A stretch of DNA of 64,000 bases from Mercurialis annua (lineage: Eukaryota; Streptophyta; Magnoliopsida; Malpighiales; Euphorbiaceae), in assembly GCF_937616625.2 (NCBI RefSeq), contig NC_065572.1, positions 38,653,653 to 38,717,652 on the forward strand. Direction: 5' to 3'. Positions 25,096-39,680 of the stretch are shown here, piece by piece (the stretch's first letter is position 1; every line of letters begins with the position of its first letter). A program made the position numbers and the translations under genes. Below the pieces are notes generated by a model. It was not told where the DNA came from and made no database searches. It saw only the letters and a list, made by a program, of their open reading frames with translations.

Positions 25096-27540
25096 TTAAA
25101 CAAATCCAAACGTTTCTCCTTTTTAGCAATATAAGCCAAACGTTTACAAATGTTACGAAACAAATCCAAACGTTTCGTCTTTTTAGCAATTTAAGCCAAA
25201 CGTTTACGAACATTGCGAAAAAATTTCAAACGTTTCCCCATTTTATCGATTTAAGCCAAACGTTTAAAACGTTACGAAACAAATCCAAACGTTTCACCTT
25301 TTTGGCAATTTAAGCCAAACATATAAAACGTTGCGAAACAAATTTAAACATTTCACCTTTTTAGCAATTTATGCAAAACGTTTACAAACATTATGAAACA
25401 AATCGAAGTGTTTCATCTTTTTAGCGATTGAAGCCAAATGTTTACAAACGTTACGAAACAAATCCAAACGTTTCACATTTTTAGCAATTTAAGCCAAACG
25501 TTTACAAATGTTACGAAAGAAAAACCAAGTATTTCACCTATTTTTAGCAATTTAAGCCAAACGATTATAAACGTTACGAAACAAATCCAAGCGTTTCTTT
25601 TCTTTAGCAATTTAAGCCAAACGTTTACAAACGTTATGAAACAAATCCAAGCGTTTCGCCGTTTTAGAAATTTAAGCCAAACGTTTAAAAACGTTACGAA
25701 ACAAATCCAAATATTTCACCTTTTTAGCAATTTAAGCCAAACGTTTACAAACGGTACGAAACAAATCCAAACGTTTAACCTTTATAGCGATTTAAGCCGA
25801 TCATTTACAAACGCTACGAAACAAATCCAAATGTTTCACCTTTTTAGCGATGTAAGCCAAACGTTTACAAACGTTACAAAACAAATCCAAGCGTTTCACA
25901 TTTTTAGCAATTTAAACCAAATATTTACAAACGTTACGAAACAAATCAAGAGTTTCATCTTTTGATCAATTTAAACCAAATGTTTACAAACGTTGCGAAA
26001 AAATCCAAACGTTTCCTTTTTTAGCGATTTAAGCAAAACGTTGAAAAGGTTACGCAACCAATCCAAATGTTTCACCTTTTTAACAATTTAAGCGACACGT
26101 TTACAAACGTTACGAAACAAATCCAAGCGTTTCACCTTTTTAGCAATTTAAGCCAAATATTTACAAACGTTACGAAACAAATCCAAGCGTTTCACCTTTT
26201 TAGCAATTTAAGCAAAACGTTTACGAAGTTACGAAACAAATCCAAGCGTTTTAGCAATTTAAGCCAAACGTTTACCAAAGTTACGAAACAAATCCAAACG
26301 TTTCAACTTTTTAGCAATTTAAGCCAAACGTTTACAAACGTTACGAAACAAATCCAAACGTTTCACCTTTTCATCGATTTAAGCCAAACATGTACAATGC
26401 TTTTGAAACAAATCCAAAAGTTTCACCTATGTAGAAATTTAAGCCAAAAGTTATAAAATAAATCCAAGCGTTTCACCTTTTTAACAATTTAAGCCAAACG
26501 TTTACAAACGGTAGAAAACAAATCCAAGCATTTCACCTTTTTAGCAATTTAAGCGAAATGTTTACAAACATTAGGAAACAAATCCAAACGTTCCACCTTT
26601 TAGCGATTTAAGCGAAATGTTTAAAAACATTACGAAACAAATCCAAATGTTTCACCTTTTTAGAAATTTAAGCAAAACGTTTACAAACATTACAAAACCA
26701 ATCCAAGCATTTCACCTTTTTAGCAATTTAAGCCAAATGTTTACAAACAATACGAAACAAATCCAAGCGTTGCACCTTTTTAGCATTTTAAGCCAAACGT
26801 TTACAAACATTACGAAACAAATCCAAGCGTTTCACCTTTTTAGCAATTTAAGCCAAACGTGTACAAACATTACGAAAAAAAACCAGGCGTTTCACCTTTT
26901 TAGGAATTTAAGAAAAACGTTTACAAACATTACGAAACAAATCCAAGCGTTTCACCTTTTCAGCAATTGAAGCCAAGCGTTTACAAATATTACGAAAAAA
27001 ATCCAAGCGTTTCACCTTTTTAGCAATGTAAGCCAAACGTTTACAAACGTTACGAAACAAATCTAAGCGTTTCACCTTTTTAGCAATTTAAGCCAAACGT
27101 TTACAAACGTTACGAAACAAATCCGAACGTTTGACCTCTTTAGCAATTTAAGCCAAATGTTTACAAACGATACGAAACAAATCCAAACGCTTCACCTTTT
27201 TAGCAATTTAAGCCAAACCCTTACAAACGTTACGAAACAAATCTAAACGTTTCACCTTTTTAGCGATTTAAGCCAAATGTTTACAAACGTTACCAAACAA
27301 ATCTAAATGTTTCACCTTTTTAACGATTTAAGCCAAACGTTTACAAACGTTGCGAAACAAATCCCAACGTTTCACCTTTTTAGCGATTTAAGGCAACTGT
27401 TTTCAAACGTTACGGAACAAATCCAAATATTTCACCTTTTTAGCGATTTAAGCCAAACGTTTACAAACGTTAAAAAACAAATCCAAATATTTCACCTTTT
27501 TAGCAATTTAAGCCAAGCGTTTACAAACGTTATGAAATGA
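25096..27540 (+). repeat. Satellite, superunit copy 2, right part
   Basis: Contains one, unamplified and internally deleted, counterpart of the 1.88-kb HOR. The CGTTGCGAAAC anchor at 25329 and the AGTTATAAAAT landmark at 26447 are only 1,118 bp apart. At about 26225-26260 the ORF-compatible order changes abruptly (TTACGAAGTTACG, then CGTTTTAGCAATT), marking a deletion of roughly a dozen monomers compared with the five tandem units. It continues in regular monomers to the start of superunit copy 3. No gene seen. Confidence 0.88.
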
Positions 27541-30500
27541 AACCAAACGTTTAACCTTTTTAGCGATTTAAGCCAAATCTTTAAAACGTTACGAAATAAA
27601 TCCAAACGTTTACAAACATTACCGAACAAAAACAAACGTTTCCAATTTTTAGCAATTTAAGCCAAACGTTTACAAACGTTATGAAACAAATCCAAACGTT
27701 TCACCTTTTTAGCGATTGAAGCCAAACGTTTACGAACGTTACAAAACAAATCCAAACGTTTTCCCATTTTAGCAATTTAAGCCAAACGTTTAGAAACGTT
27801 ACGAAACAAAACCAAACGTTTACAAACGTTACGAAACAAATCCAAACGTTTACAAATGTTACGAAACAAATCTAAACGTTTCCCCATGATAGCGATTTAA
27901 GCCAAACATTTACAAACGTTACGAAACAAATCCAAACGTTTCACCTTTTTAGAGATTTAAGCCAAACGTTTACAAACATTTACAAATGTTACGAAACAAA
28001 TCCAAACGTTTACAAACATTACAGAACAAAAACAAACTTTTTACATTTTTAGCAATTTAAGTCAAACGTTTACAAACGTTACGAAACAAATCCAAACGTT
28101 TCACGTTTTAAGCGATTTAAGCCAAACGTTTACAAACTTACAAAACAAATCCAAACGTTTCACCTTTTTAGTGATTAAAGCCAAACGTTTACAAACTTTA
28201 CAAAACAAAACCAAACGTTTCACCTTTTTAGCGATTTAAGCCAAACGTTTGTTTACAAACTTTTTTGAAACAAACGTTTAGAAACAAATCTAAACGTTTC
28301 ACCTTTTAAGCGATTTAAGTCCAACGTTTACAAACGTTACGAAACAAATCTAAACGTTTCCCCTTTTTAGCGATTTATGCCAAACGTTTACAAATGTTAC
28401 GAAATAAAACCAAACATTTGAAATGTTATGAAACAAATCCAAAAGTTTCACATTTTTAGCGATTTAAGCTAAACGTTACGGAACAAAACTAAACGTTTTT
28501 CTCATTTTTAGCGATTTAAGCCAAACATTTACAAACGTTACTAAACAAATACAAGCGTTTCACCTTTTTAGCGATTTAAGCCAAACGTTTTCATAAGTTA
28601 CGAATCAAATCCAAACATTTCACCTTATTAGCAATTTAAGTAAAACGTTTACAAACGCTACAAAACAAATCCAAATGTTTCACCTTTTTAGCAATTTAAT
28701 CCAAATGTTTACAAACGTTACGAAATAAAACCAAACGTTTAACCTTTTTAGCGATTTAAGCCAAATCTTTAAAACGTTACGAAATAAATCCAAACGTTTG
28801 CAAACATTGCCGAACAAAAACAAATGTTTCACATTTTTAGCAATTTAAGCCAAACGTTTACAAACATTACTAAACAAATCCAAACGTTTGACCTTTTTAG
28901 CGATTGAAGAAAAACATTTACAAACGTTAATAAACAAATCCAAACGTTTCCCCATTTTAGCTATTTAAGCCAAACGTTTAGAAACATTACGAAATAAAAC
29001 CAAACATTTACAAATGTTACGAAACAAATCCAAACGTTACGAAACAAATCTAAACGTTTCCCCATTTTAGCGATTTAAGCCAAACATTTACAAATGTTAC
29101 GAAACAAATCCAAACGTTACGAAACAAATCCAAACGTTTCACCTTTTTTGAGATTTAAGCAAAACGTTTACAAACATTTACAAATGTTACGAAACAAATT
29201 CAAACGTTTACAAATATTACAGAACAAAAACAAACTTTTCACATTTTTTGCAATTTAAGCCAAACGTTTATAAACGTTACAAAACAAATCCAAACGTTTC
29301 ACCTTTTTAGCGAATGAAGCCAAACGTTTACAAACGTTAAGAAACAAATCCGAACTTTTTCCCATTTTAGTGATTTAAGCCAAACGTTTTTAAAGGTTAC
29401 GAAAAAAACCAAACGTTTACAAACTTTACAAAACAAATCCAAATGTTTACAAACATTACGAAACAAATCCAAACGTTTCCCCATTTAAGCGATTTAAGCC
29501 AAACGTTTACAAACATTACAAAACAAATCCAAATGTTTCACCTTTTTAGCGATTTAAGCCAAACGTTTACAAATGTTATGAAATAAATCCAAACGTTTCC
29601 CCATTTTAGCGATTTCAGCAAAACGTTTACAAACGTTACGAAACAAATCCAAACGTTTCCCCTTTTTTGCGATTGAAGTCAAACGTTTACAAACATTACG
29701 AAACAAATCCAAACATTTCACCTTTTTAGAGATTAAAGCCAAGCGTTTACAAACGTTATGAAACAAATCCAAGCGTTTCACCTTTTTAGCAATATAAGCA
29801 AAACGATTAAAAACTTTACGAAACAAATCCAAACGTTTCACCTTTTTAGCGATTCAAGCTGAACGTTTACAAACATTACGAAGCAAATCCAAATGTTTCC
29901 CTATTTTAGCAATTTAAGCCAAACGTTTAGAACGTTTCGAAACAAATCCAAACATTTTGCCTTTTTAGCGATTTAAGCCAAACGTTTACAAACGTTACGA
30001 AACATATCCAAACGTTACACCTTTTTAGCGATTTTTGCCAAACGTTTACAAACGTTACAAAACAAATCCAAACGTTTTCCAATTTTAGCGATGTAAGCCA
30101 AACGTTTTGAAATTAGACGAAACGTTTCACCTTTTTAGCGATTTAAGTCAAACGTTTACAAACGTTACGAAACAAATCCAAGCGTTTCACCTTTTTAGCA
30201 ATTTAAGCCAAACGTTTACAAACGTTATGAAATAAATCCAGCCATTTCCCTATTTTAGCGATTTAAGCCAAATGTTTATTACGTTAGGAAAAGAATCCAA
30301 ACATTTTCCCCTTTTAGCAATTTAAGCCAAACGTTTACAAAACGTTACGAATTAAATCCAAACGTTTCACCTTTTTAGTGATTTAAGCCAAACGTTTACG
30401 AACGTTACAAAACAAATCCAAGTGTTTCACCTTTTTAGTAATTTTAGCGAAATGTTTACAAACGTAAGCGATTTAAGCGAAATGTTTAAAAACTTACGAA

Positions 30501-30675
30501 ACAAATCCAAACGTTTCAACTTTTTAGCGATTTAAGCCAAATGTTACCAAATAAATCCAAACGTTTCCCCTTTATAGCGATACAAGCCAAACGTTTACAA
30601 ACGTTACGAAACAAATCCAAACGTTTCCCCTTTTTAGCAATTTAAGCCAAACGTTTACAAACATTACTAAACAAA
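27541..30675 (+). repeat. Satellite, superunit copy 3: counterpart of ~6946-10055
   Basis: Begins with the ACCAAACGTTTAACC monomer that also starts the series at 6946 and reproduces its irregular monomers in order, including the GTTTGTTTACAAAC insertion near 28246. It is longer than copy 2 at its left side, so the superunit boundary here is nearer to the original. No gene seen. Confidence 0.9.
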
Positions 30676-31058
30676 GGATATTAAACTCCCTAGGGGACTC
30701 AAGTCTCAGGTAATTTCAAAAAGGTCACTAAAGTCAATTTTCTAACAAAATTGTCACTGAACTATACCTTTTATTACAAAAGGGTTCACCCATATAAAAC
30801 GACGTAAAATCCTAACATTTTTGCTTACGTGGCAAGCCAAAATTACGAAAAGGAATATAGTTCAGTGACCTTTTTGTAATAAAAGGAATAACCCAATGAT
30901 TTTTTTATAGTTCACAAAAAGTTTAATGTTCTTTTCGTAACAATAGAAATATTTCTGTAATAAAAGGTATAGTTCAGTGACCATTTTGTATGAAAATTGA
31001 CTTTAATGACCATTTTGAAATTTCCTGAGACTTGAGTGACTCAGGGAGTTTAATATCC
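30676..31058 (+). mobile_element. MITE-1 copy in the satellite (superunit copy 3)
   Basis: 383 bp, same ends and same mismatched 9-bp flanks as the copies at 10056 and 24713. A private change (TAGGGGACTC instead of TAGGTGACTC, 30692-30701) distinguishes it. It retains the central-right segment missing from the 10056 copy. Confidence 0.92.
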
Positions 31059-34000
31059 TTAAACAAATCCAAATGTTTCTCCTTTTTAGCAATATAAGCC
31101 AAACGTTTACAAACGCTACGAAACAAATCCAAATGTTTCGTCTTTTTAGCAATTTAAGCCAAACGTTTACAAACATTGCGAAAAAATTTCAAACGTTTCC
31201 CCATTTTATCGAATTAAGCCAAACGTTTAAAACGTCACGAAACAAATCCAAACGTTTCACCTTTTTGGCGATTTAAGCCAAACGTTTAAAACGTTGCGAA
31301 ACAAATCCAAACATTTCACCTTTTTAGCAATTTATGCAAAACGTTTACAAACATTATGAAACAAATCGAAGTGTTTTATCTTTTTAGCGATTGAAGCCAA
31401 ATGTTTACAAACGTTAGGAAACAAATCCAAACGTTTCACATTTTTAGCAATTTAAGCCAAACGTTTACAAATGTTACGAAAGAAAAACCAAGTATTTCAC
31501 CTATTTTTAGCAATTTAAGCCAAACGATTATAAACGTTACGAAACAAATCCAAGCGTTTCTTTTCTTTAGCAATTTAAGCCAAACGTTTACAAACGTTAC
31601 GAAACAAATCCAAGCGTTTCACCTTTTTAGAAATTTAAGCCAAACGTTTACAAACGTTACGAAACAAATCCAAATATTTCACCTTTTTAGCAATTTAAGC
31701 CAAACGTTTACAAACGGTACGAAACAAATCCAAACGTTTCACCTTTATAGCGATTTAAGCCAATCATTTACAAACGCTACGAAACGAATCCAAATGTTTC
31801 ACCTTTTTAGCGATGTAAGCCAAACGTTTACAAACGTTAAAAAACAAATCCAAGCGTTTCACATTTTTAGCAATTTAAACCAAATATTTACAAACGTTAC
31901 GAAACAAATCAAGCGTTTCATCTTTTGATAAATTTAAACCAAATGTTTACAAACGTTGCGAAAAAATCGAAACGTTTCCTTTTTTTAGCGATTTAAGCAA
32001 AACGTTGAAAAGGTTATGAAACCAATCCAAATGTTTCACCTTTTTAGCAATTTAAGCGAAACGTTTACAAACGCTACGAAACAAATCCAAGCATTTCACC
32101 TTTTTAGCAATTTAAGCCAAATATGTTCAAACGTTAATAAACAAACCCAAGCGTTTCACCTTTTTAGCAATTTAAGCAAAACGTTTACGAACGTTACGAA
32201 ACAAATACAAACGTTTCCCCGTTTATCGATTTAAGCCAAAATTTTTCAAATGTTATGAAAGAAATCCAAATGTTTCACCTTTTTAGCGATTTAAGCCAGA
32301 TGTTTACAAACGTTACAAAACAAATCCAAATGTTTCACCTTTTTAACAATTTATGCCAAAAGTTTACAATCGTTACGAAATAAAACCAAACGTTTAAACG
32401 TTATGAAAAAAATTAAAACGTATAACCTTTTTAGCGATTTAAGCCAAACATTTACAAACGTTACGAAACAAAACCAAGCGTTTCACCTTTTTAGCATTTT
32501 AAGCCAAATGCTTACAAACATTACGAAACAAATCCAAGCGTTTCACCTTTTTAGCAATTTAAGCCAAACGTTTACCAAAGTTACGAAACAAATCCAAACG
32601 TTTCAACTTTTTAGCAATTTAAGCAAAACGTTTACAAACGTTACGAAACAAATCCAAACGTTTCACCTTTTCATCGATTTAAGCCAAACATTTACAATGC
32701 TTTTGAAACAAATCCAAAAGTTTCACCTATTTAAAAATTTAAGCCTAAAGTTATAAAATAAATCCAAGCGTTTCACCTTTTTAACAATTTAAGCCAAACG
32801 TTTACAAACAGAACAAAACAAATCCAAGCATTTCACCTTTTTAGCAATTTAAGCGAAATGTTTACTAACATTACGAAACAAATCCAAACGTTCCACCTAT
32901 TAGCGATTTAAGCGAAATGTTTAAAAACATTACGAAACAAATCCAAATGTTTCACCTTTTTAGCAATTTAAGCAAAACGTTTACAAATATTACAAAACAA
33001 ATCCAAGCGTTTCACCTTTTTAGCAATTTAAGCCAAATGTTTACAAACAATACGAAACAAATCCAAGCGTTGCACCTTTTTAGCATTTTAAGCCAAACGT
33101 TTACAAACATTACGAAACAAATCCAAGCGTTTCACCTTTTTAGCAATTTAAGCCAAACGTGTACAAACATTATGAAAAAAACCAGGCGTTTCACCTTTTT
33201 AGCAATTTAAGCAACACGTTTACAAACGTTACGAAACAAATCCAAGCATTTCACCTTTTCAGCAATTGAAGCCAAGCGTTTACAAATATTACGAAACAAA
33301 TCCAAGCGTTTCACCTTTTTAGCAATGTAAGCCAAACGTTTACAATCGTTACGAAATAAATCTAAGCGTTTCACCTTTTCAGCAATTTAAGCCAAACGTT
33401 TACAAACGTTACGAAACAAATCCGAACGTTTGACCTTTTTAGCGATTTAAGCCAAATGTTTACAAACGATACGAAACAAATCCAAACGCTTCACCTTTTT
33501 AGCAATTTAAGCCAAACCCTTACAAACGTTACAAAACAAATCCAAACGTTTCACCTTTTTAGCGATTTAAGCCAAATGTTTACAAACGTTACCAAAAAAA
33601 TCTAAATTTTTCACCTTTTTAGCGATTTAAGCAAAACGTTTACAAACGTTACGAAACAAATCCAAACGTTTCACCTTTTTAGCGATTTAAGGCAACCGTT
33701 TTCAAATGTTACGAAACAAATCCAAATATTTCACCTTTTTAGCGATTTAAGCCAAACGTTTACAAACGTTACAAAACAAATCCAAATGTTTCTCCTTTTT
33801 AGCAATTTAAGCCAAGCGTTTACAAACATTATGAAATGAAACCAAACGTTTAAAACGTTATGAAACAAATTAAAACTTTTCACATTTTTAGCGATTTAAG
33901 CCAAACGTTTACAAACGTTATGAAACAAATTCAAGCGTTTCACCTTTTTAGCAATTTAAGCCAAACGTTTACAAACATTACAAAACAAATCCAAGCGTTT

Positions 34001-35340
34001 CACCTTTTTGAGCAATTTAAGCCAAATGTTTACAAACGTTACGAAATAAATCCAAGCATTTCACCTTTTTTGTAATGTAAGCCAAACGTCTACAAACATT
34101 ACAAAACAAATCCAAGCGTTTCACCTTTTTAGCAATTTAAGCCAAATGTTTGCAAACGTTACGAAAAAAATCCAAGCGTTTAACCTTTATAGACATTTAA
34201 GCCAAACGTTAACAAACATTACCAAACAAATCCAAGCGTTTCACCTTTTAAGCATTTTAAGTCAAAAATTTACAAACATTACGAAACAAATCCAAGAATT
34301 TCACCATTTTAGCAATTTAAGACAAACATTTACAAACGTTACAAAATAAATCCAAACGTTTCACCTTTTTAGCGATTTAAGTCAAACGTTTACAAACGTT
34401 ACGAAACAAATCCAAACGTTTCACCTTTTTAGCTATTTAAGCCAAACATTTACAATGGTTTAGAAACAAATCCAAATGTTTCTCCTTTTTAGCAATTTAA
34501 GCCAAACGTTTACAAACGTTACGAAACAAATTCAAGCATTTCATCTTTTTAGCATTTTAAGCCAAACGTTTACAAACGTTACAAAACAAATCCAAGCGTT
34601 TCACCTTTTTAGTAATTTTAAGCGAAATGTTTAAAAACTTACGAAACAAATCCAAACGTTTTAACTTCTTAGCGATTTAAACCAAACGTTTACAAATTTT
34701 ACCAAATAAATCCAAACGTTTCACCTTTATAGCTTTATAAGCCAAACGTTTACAAACGTTACGAAACAAATACAAACGTTTCCGCTTTTTAGCGATTTAT
34801 GCCAAACGTTTACAAACATTACTAAATAAATCCAAACGTTTCTCCTTTTTAGCAATTTAAGCCAAACGTTTACAAACGTTACGAAACAAATCCAAACATT
34901 TCGCCTTTTTAGCAATTTAAGCCAAACGTTTACGAACATTACGAAAAAAATTCAAACGTTTCCCCATTTTATCGAATTAAGCCAAACGTTTAAAACGTTA
35001 CGAAATAAATCCAAACGTTTCACCTTTTGGCGATTCAAGCCAAACGTTTAAAACGTTACGAAACAAATCCAAACGTTTCGCCTTTTTAGCAATTTAAGCC
35101 AAACGTTTACGAACCTTACGAAAAAATTTCAAACGTTTCCCCATTTTATCGATTTAAGCCGAACGTTCAAAACGTCACGAAACAAATCCAAACGTGTCAC
35201 CTTTTTGGCGATTTAAGCCAAACGTTTACAAACGGTACGAAACAAATCCAAATGTTTCACCTTTATAGCGATTTAAGCCAATCATTTACAAACGCTACGA
35301 AACAAATCCAAATGTTTCACCTTTTTAGAAATGTAAGCCA
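31059..35340 (+). repeat. Satellite, superunit copy 3, right part and transition
   Basis: Carries one shortened counterpart of the 1.88-kb HOR (31292 to about 32746, 1,455 bp), then the same tail as at 20042. The unoccupied MITE-1 site (CATTACTAAATAAATCC) occurs at 34818-34834. After about 34840 the order switches to that of the MITE-free 4.3-kb units. The monomer at 31815-31850 has GTTAAAAAAC in place of GTTACGAAAC, the change from which the later micro-repeats appear to have grown. Confidence 0.88.
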
Positions 35341-35428
35341 AACGTTTACAAACGTTAAAAAACGTTTACAAACGTTAAAAAATGTTTACAAACGTTAAAA
35401 AACGTTTACAAACGTTTACAAACGTTGC
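35341..35428 (+). repeat. 20-bp micro-repeat cluster 1
   Basis: Alternating decamers AACGTTTACA and AACGTTAAAA, three pairs plus two extra AACGTTTACA decamers, ending at AACGTTGCGA. One AATGTTTACA variant lies inside. This is a local slippage-type expansion within a single 60-bp monomer position. Confidence 0.9.
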
Positions 35429-38400
35429 GAAAAAATCCAAACGTTTCCTTTTTTTAGCGATTTAAGCAAAACGTTTAAAAGGTTACGCAACCAATCCAAA
35501 TGTTTCACCTTTTTAGCAATTTAAGAGAAACGTTTACAACCGTTACGAAACAAATCCAAGCGTTTCACCTTTTTAGCAATTTAAGCCAAATATTTACAAA
35601 CGTTACGAAACAAATCCAAGCGTTTCACCTTTTTAGCAATTTAAGCAAAACGTTTACGAAAGTTACGAAACAAATCCAAGCGTTTCACCTTTTTAGCAAT
35701 TCAAGCCGAACGTTTACAACCGTTACGAAAAAAATCCAAACATTTTACCTTTTAAGCGATTTAAGACAAACCTTTACAAACATTACGAAACAAATCTAAA
35801 CGTTTTACCTTTTGAGCGATTTAAGCGAAACGCTTGCAAACGTTACGAAACAAATCTAGACGTTTCACCTTTTTAGCGATTTAAGCAAAACGTTTACAAA
35901 CAGTAAGAAACAAATCCAAATGTTTCACCTTTTGAGCGATTTAAGCCAAACGTTTACAAACGCTACGAAACAAATCCCAACGTTTCGCCTTTTTAGCAAA
36001 TTAAGCCAAAGATTTACAAACGTTACGAAACAAATCCTAACGTTTCACTTTTTTTGCGATTTAAGCCAAACGTTTGCAAACGTTACGAAACAAATACAAA
36101 CCTTTCCCCTTTTAGCGATTTAAGCCAAACGTTTTCAAACGTTACGAAAGAAATCCAAATATTTCACCTTTTTAGCGATTTAAGCCAGACGTTTACAAAC
36201 GTTACAAAACAAATCCAAATATTTCACCTTATTAGCAATTTAAGCCAAAAGTTTACAATCGTTATGAAACAAAACAAAACGTTTAAAACGTTATGAAACA
36301 AATTAAAACGTTTCACATTTTTAGCGATTTAAGCCAAACATTTAAAAACATTACGAAACAAAACCAAGTGTTTAACCTTTTTAGAAATTTAAGCCAAATT
36401 TATACACACTATACGAAACAAATTCAAGCGTTTCACCTTTTTAGCCATTTAAGCCAAACATTTACAAACGTTACGAAACAAAACCAAGCGTTTCACCTTT
36501 TTAGAAATTTAAGCCAAATGTTTACAAACATTACGAAATAAATCCAAGAGTTTCACCTTTTTAGCAATTTAAGCCAAACGTTTACCAAAGTTACGAAACA
36601 AATCCAAACGTTTCAACTTTTTAGCAATTTAAGCCAAACGTTTACAAACGTTACGAAATAAATCCAAGCGTTTCACCTTTTTAGCAATTTAAGCCAAACG
36701 TTTACCAAAGTTACGAAACAAATCCAAACGTTTCAACTTTTTAGCAATTTAAGCCAAACGTTTACAAACGTTACGAAACAAAATCAAGCGTTTCACCTTT
36801 TTAGCAATTTAAGCCAAACGTTTACAAACATTACAAAACAAATCCAAGCGTTTCACCTTTTTGAGCAATTTAAGCCAAACGTTTACCAAAGTTACGAAAC
36901 AAATCCCAACATTTCAACTTTTTAGCAATTTAAGCCAAATGTTTACAAACGTTACGAAACAAATCCAAACGTTTCACCTTTTCATCGATTTAAGCCAAAC
37001 ATTTACAATGCTTTTGAAACAAATCCAAAAGTTTCACCTATTTAGAAATTTAAGCCAAAAGTTATAAAATAAATCCAAGCGTTTCACCTTTTTAACAATT
37101 TAAGCCAAACGTTTACAAACGGTACAAAACAAATCCAAGCATTTCACCTTTTTAGCAATTTAAGCGAAATGTTTACAAACATTACGAAACAAATCCAAAC
37201 GTTCCACCTTTTAGCGATTTAAGCGAAATGTTTAAAAACATTACAAAACAAATCCAAATGTTTCACCTTTTTAGCAATTTAAGCAAAACGTTTACAAACA
37301 TTACAAAACAAATCCAAGCGTTTCACTTTTTTAGCAATTTAAGGAAAACGTTTACAAACAATACGAAACAAATCCAAGCGTTGCACCTTTTTAGCATTTT
37401 AAGCCAAACGTTTACAAACATTACGAAACAAATCCAAGCGTTTCACCTTTTTAGCAATTTAAGCCAAACATGTACAAACATTATGAAAAAAAACCAGGCG
37501 TTTCACCTCTTTAGCAATTTAAGCAAAACGTTTACAAACGTTACGAAACAAATCCAAGCGTTTCACCTTTTCAGCAATTGAAGCCAAGCGTTTACAAATA
37601 TTACAAAACAAATCCAAGCGTTTCACCTTTTTAGCAATGTAAGCCAAACGTTTACAAACGTTACGAAACAAATCTAAGCGTTTCACCTTTTTAGCAATTT
37701 AAGCAAAACGTTTACAAACGTTACGAAACAAATCCGAACGTTTGACCTTTTTAGCGATTTAAGCCAAATGTTTACAAACGATACGAAACAAATCCAAACG
37801 CTTCACCTTTTTAGCAATTTAAGCCAAACCCTTACAAACGTTACGAAACAAATCCAAACGTTTCACCTTTTTAGTGATTTAAGCAAAATGTTTACAAATG
37901 TTACCAAACAAATCTAAATGTTTCACCTTTTTAACGATTTAAGCCAAACGTTTACAAACGTTACGAAAGAAATCCAAACGTTTCACCTTTTTAGCGATTT
38001 AAGGCAACCGTTGTCAAACGTTACGGAACAAATCCAAATATTTCACCTTTTTAGCGATTTAAGCCAAATGTTTACAAACGTTAAAAAACAAATCCAAATG
38101 TTTCACCTTTTTAGCAATTTAAGCCAAGCGTTTACAAACGTTATGAAATGAAACCAAACGTTTAAAACGTTATGAAACAAATTAAAACTTTTCACATTTT
38201 TAGCGATTTAAGACAAACGTTTATAAACGTTACGAAACAAAATCAAGCGTTTCACCTTTTTAGCAATTTAAGCCAAACGTTTACAAACATTACAAAACAA
38301 ATCCTAGCGTTTCACCTTTATGAGCAATTTAAGCCAAATGTTTACAAACGTTACGAAATAAATCCAAGCATTTCACCTTTTTTGTAATGTAAGCCAAACG

Positions 38401-39680
38401 TCTACAAACATTACAAAACAAATCCAAGCGTTTCACCTTTTTAGCAATTTAAGCCAAATGTTTCCAAACGTTACGAAACAAATCCAAGCGTTTAACCTTT
38501 TTAGACATTTAAGCCAAACGTTTACAAACATTACCAAACAAATCCAAGCGTTTCACCTTTTATGCATTTTAAGCCAAAAATTTACAAACATTACGAAACA
38601 AATCCAAGAGTTTCACCATTTTAGCAATTTAAGCCAAACATTTAAAAACGTTACCAAATAAATCCAAACGTTTCACCTTTTTAGCGATTTAAGTCAAACG
38701 TTTACAAACGTTACGAAACAAATCCAAACGTTTCACCTTTTTAGCTATTTAAGCCAAACATTTACAATGGTTTAGAAACAAATCCAAATGTTTCCCCTTT
38801 TTAGCAATTTAAGCCAAACGTTTACAAATGTTACGAAACAAATTCAAGCATTTAACCTTTTTAGCAATTTAAGCCAAACGTTTACAAACGTTACAAAACA
38901 AATCCAAGGGTTTCACCTTTTTAGTAATTTTAGCGAAATGTTTACAAACGTTAGCAATTTAAGCGAAATGTTTAAAAACTTACGAAACAAATCCAAACGT
39001 TTCAACTTTTTAGCGATTTAAACCAAACGTTTACAAATTTTACCAAATAAATCCAAACGTTTCCCCTTTATTACTTTATAAGCCAAACGTTTACAAACGT
39101 TACGAAACAAATACAAACGTTTCCCCTTTTTAGCGATTTAAGCCAAACGTTTACAAACATTACTAAATAAATCCAAACGTTTCTCCTTTTTAGCAATTTA
39201 AGCCAAACGTTTACAAACGTTACGAAACAAATCCAAACATTTCTCCTTTTTAGCAATTTAAGCCAAACGTTTACGAACATTACGAAAAAATTCAAACGTT
39301 TCCCCATTTTATCGAATTAAGCCAAACGTTTAAAACGTTACGAAACAAATCCAAACGTTTCCCCTTTTGGCGATTTAAGCCAAACGTTTAAAATATTACG
39401 AAACAAATCCAAACGTTTCACCTTTTTAGCAATTTCAGCCAAACGTTTACGAACATTACGAAAAAATTTCAAACGTTTCCCCATTTTATTGATTTAAGCC
39501 GAACGTTCAAAACGTCACGAAACAAATCGAAACGTTTCACCTTTTTGGCGATTTAAGCCAAACGTTTACAAACGGTATGAAACAAATCCAAATGTTTCAC
39601 CTTTATAGCGATTTAAGCCAATCATTTATAAACGCTACGAAACAAATCCAAATGTTTCACCTTTTTAGCAATGTAAGCCA

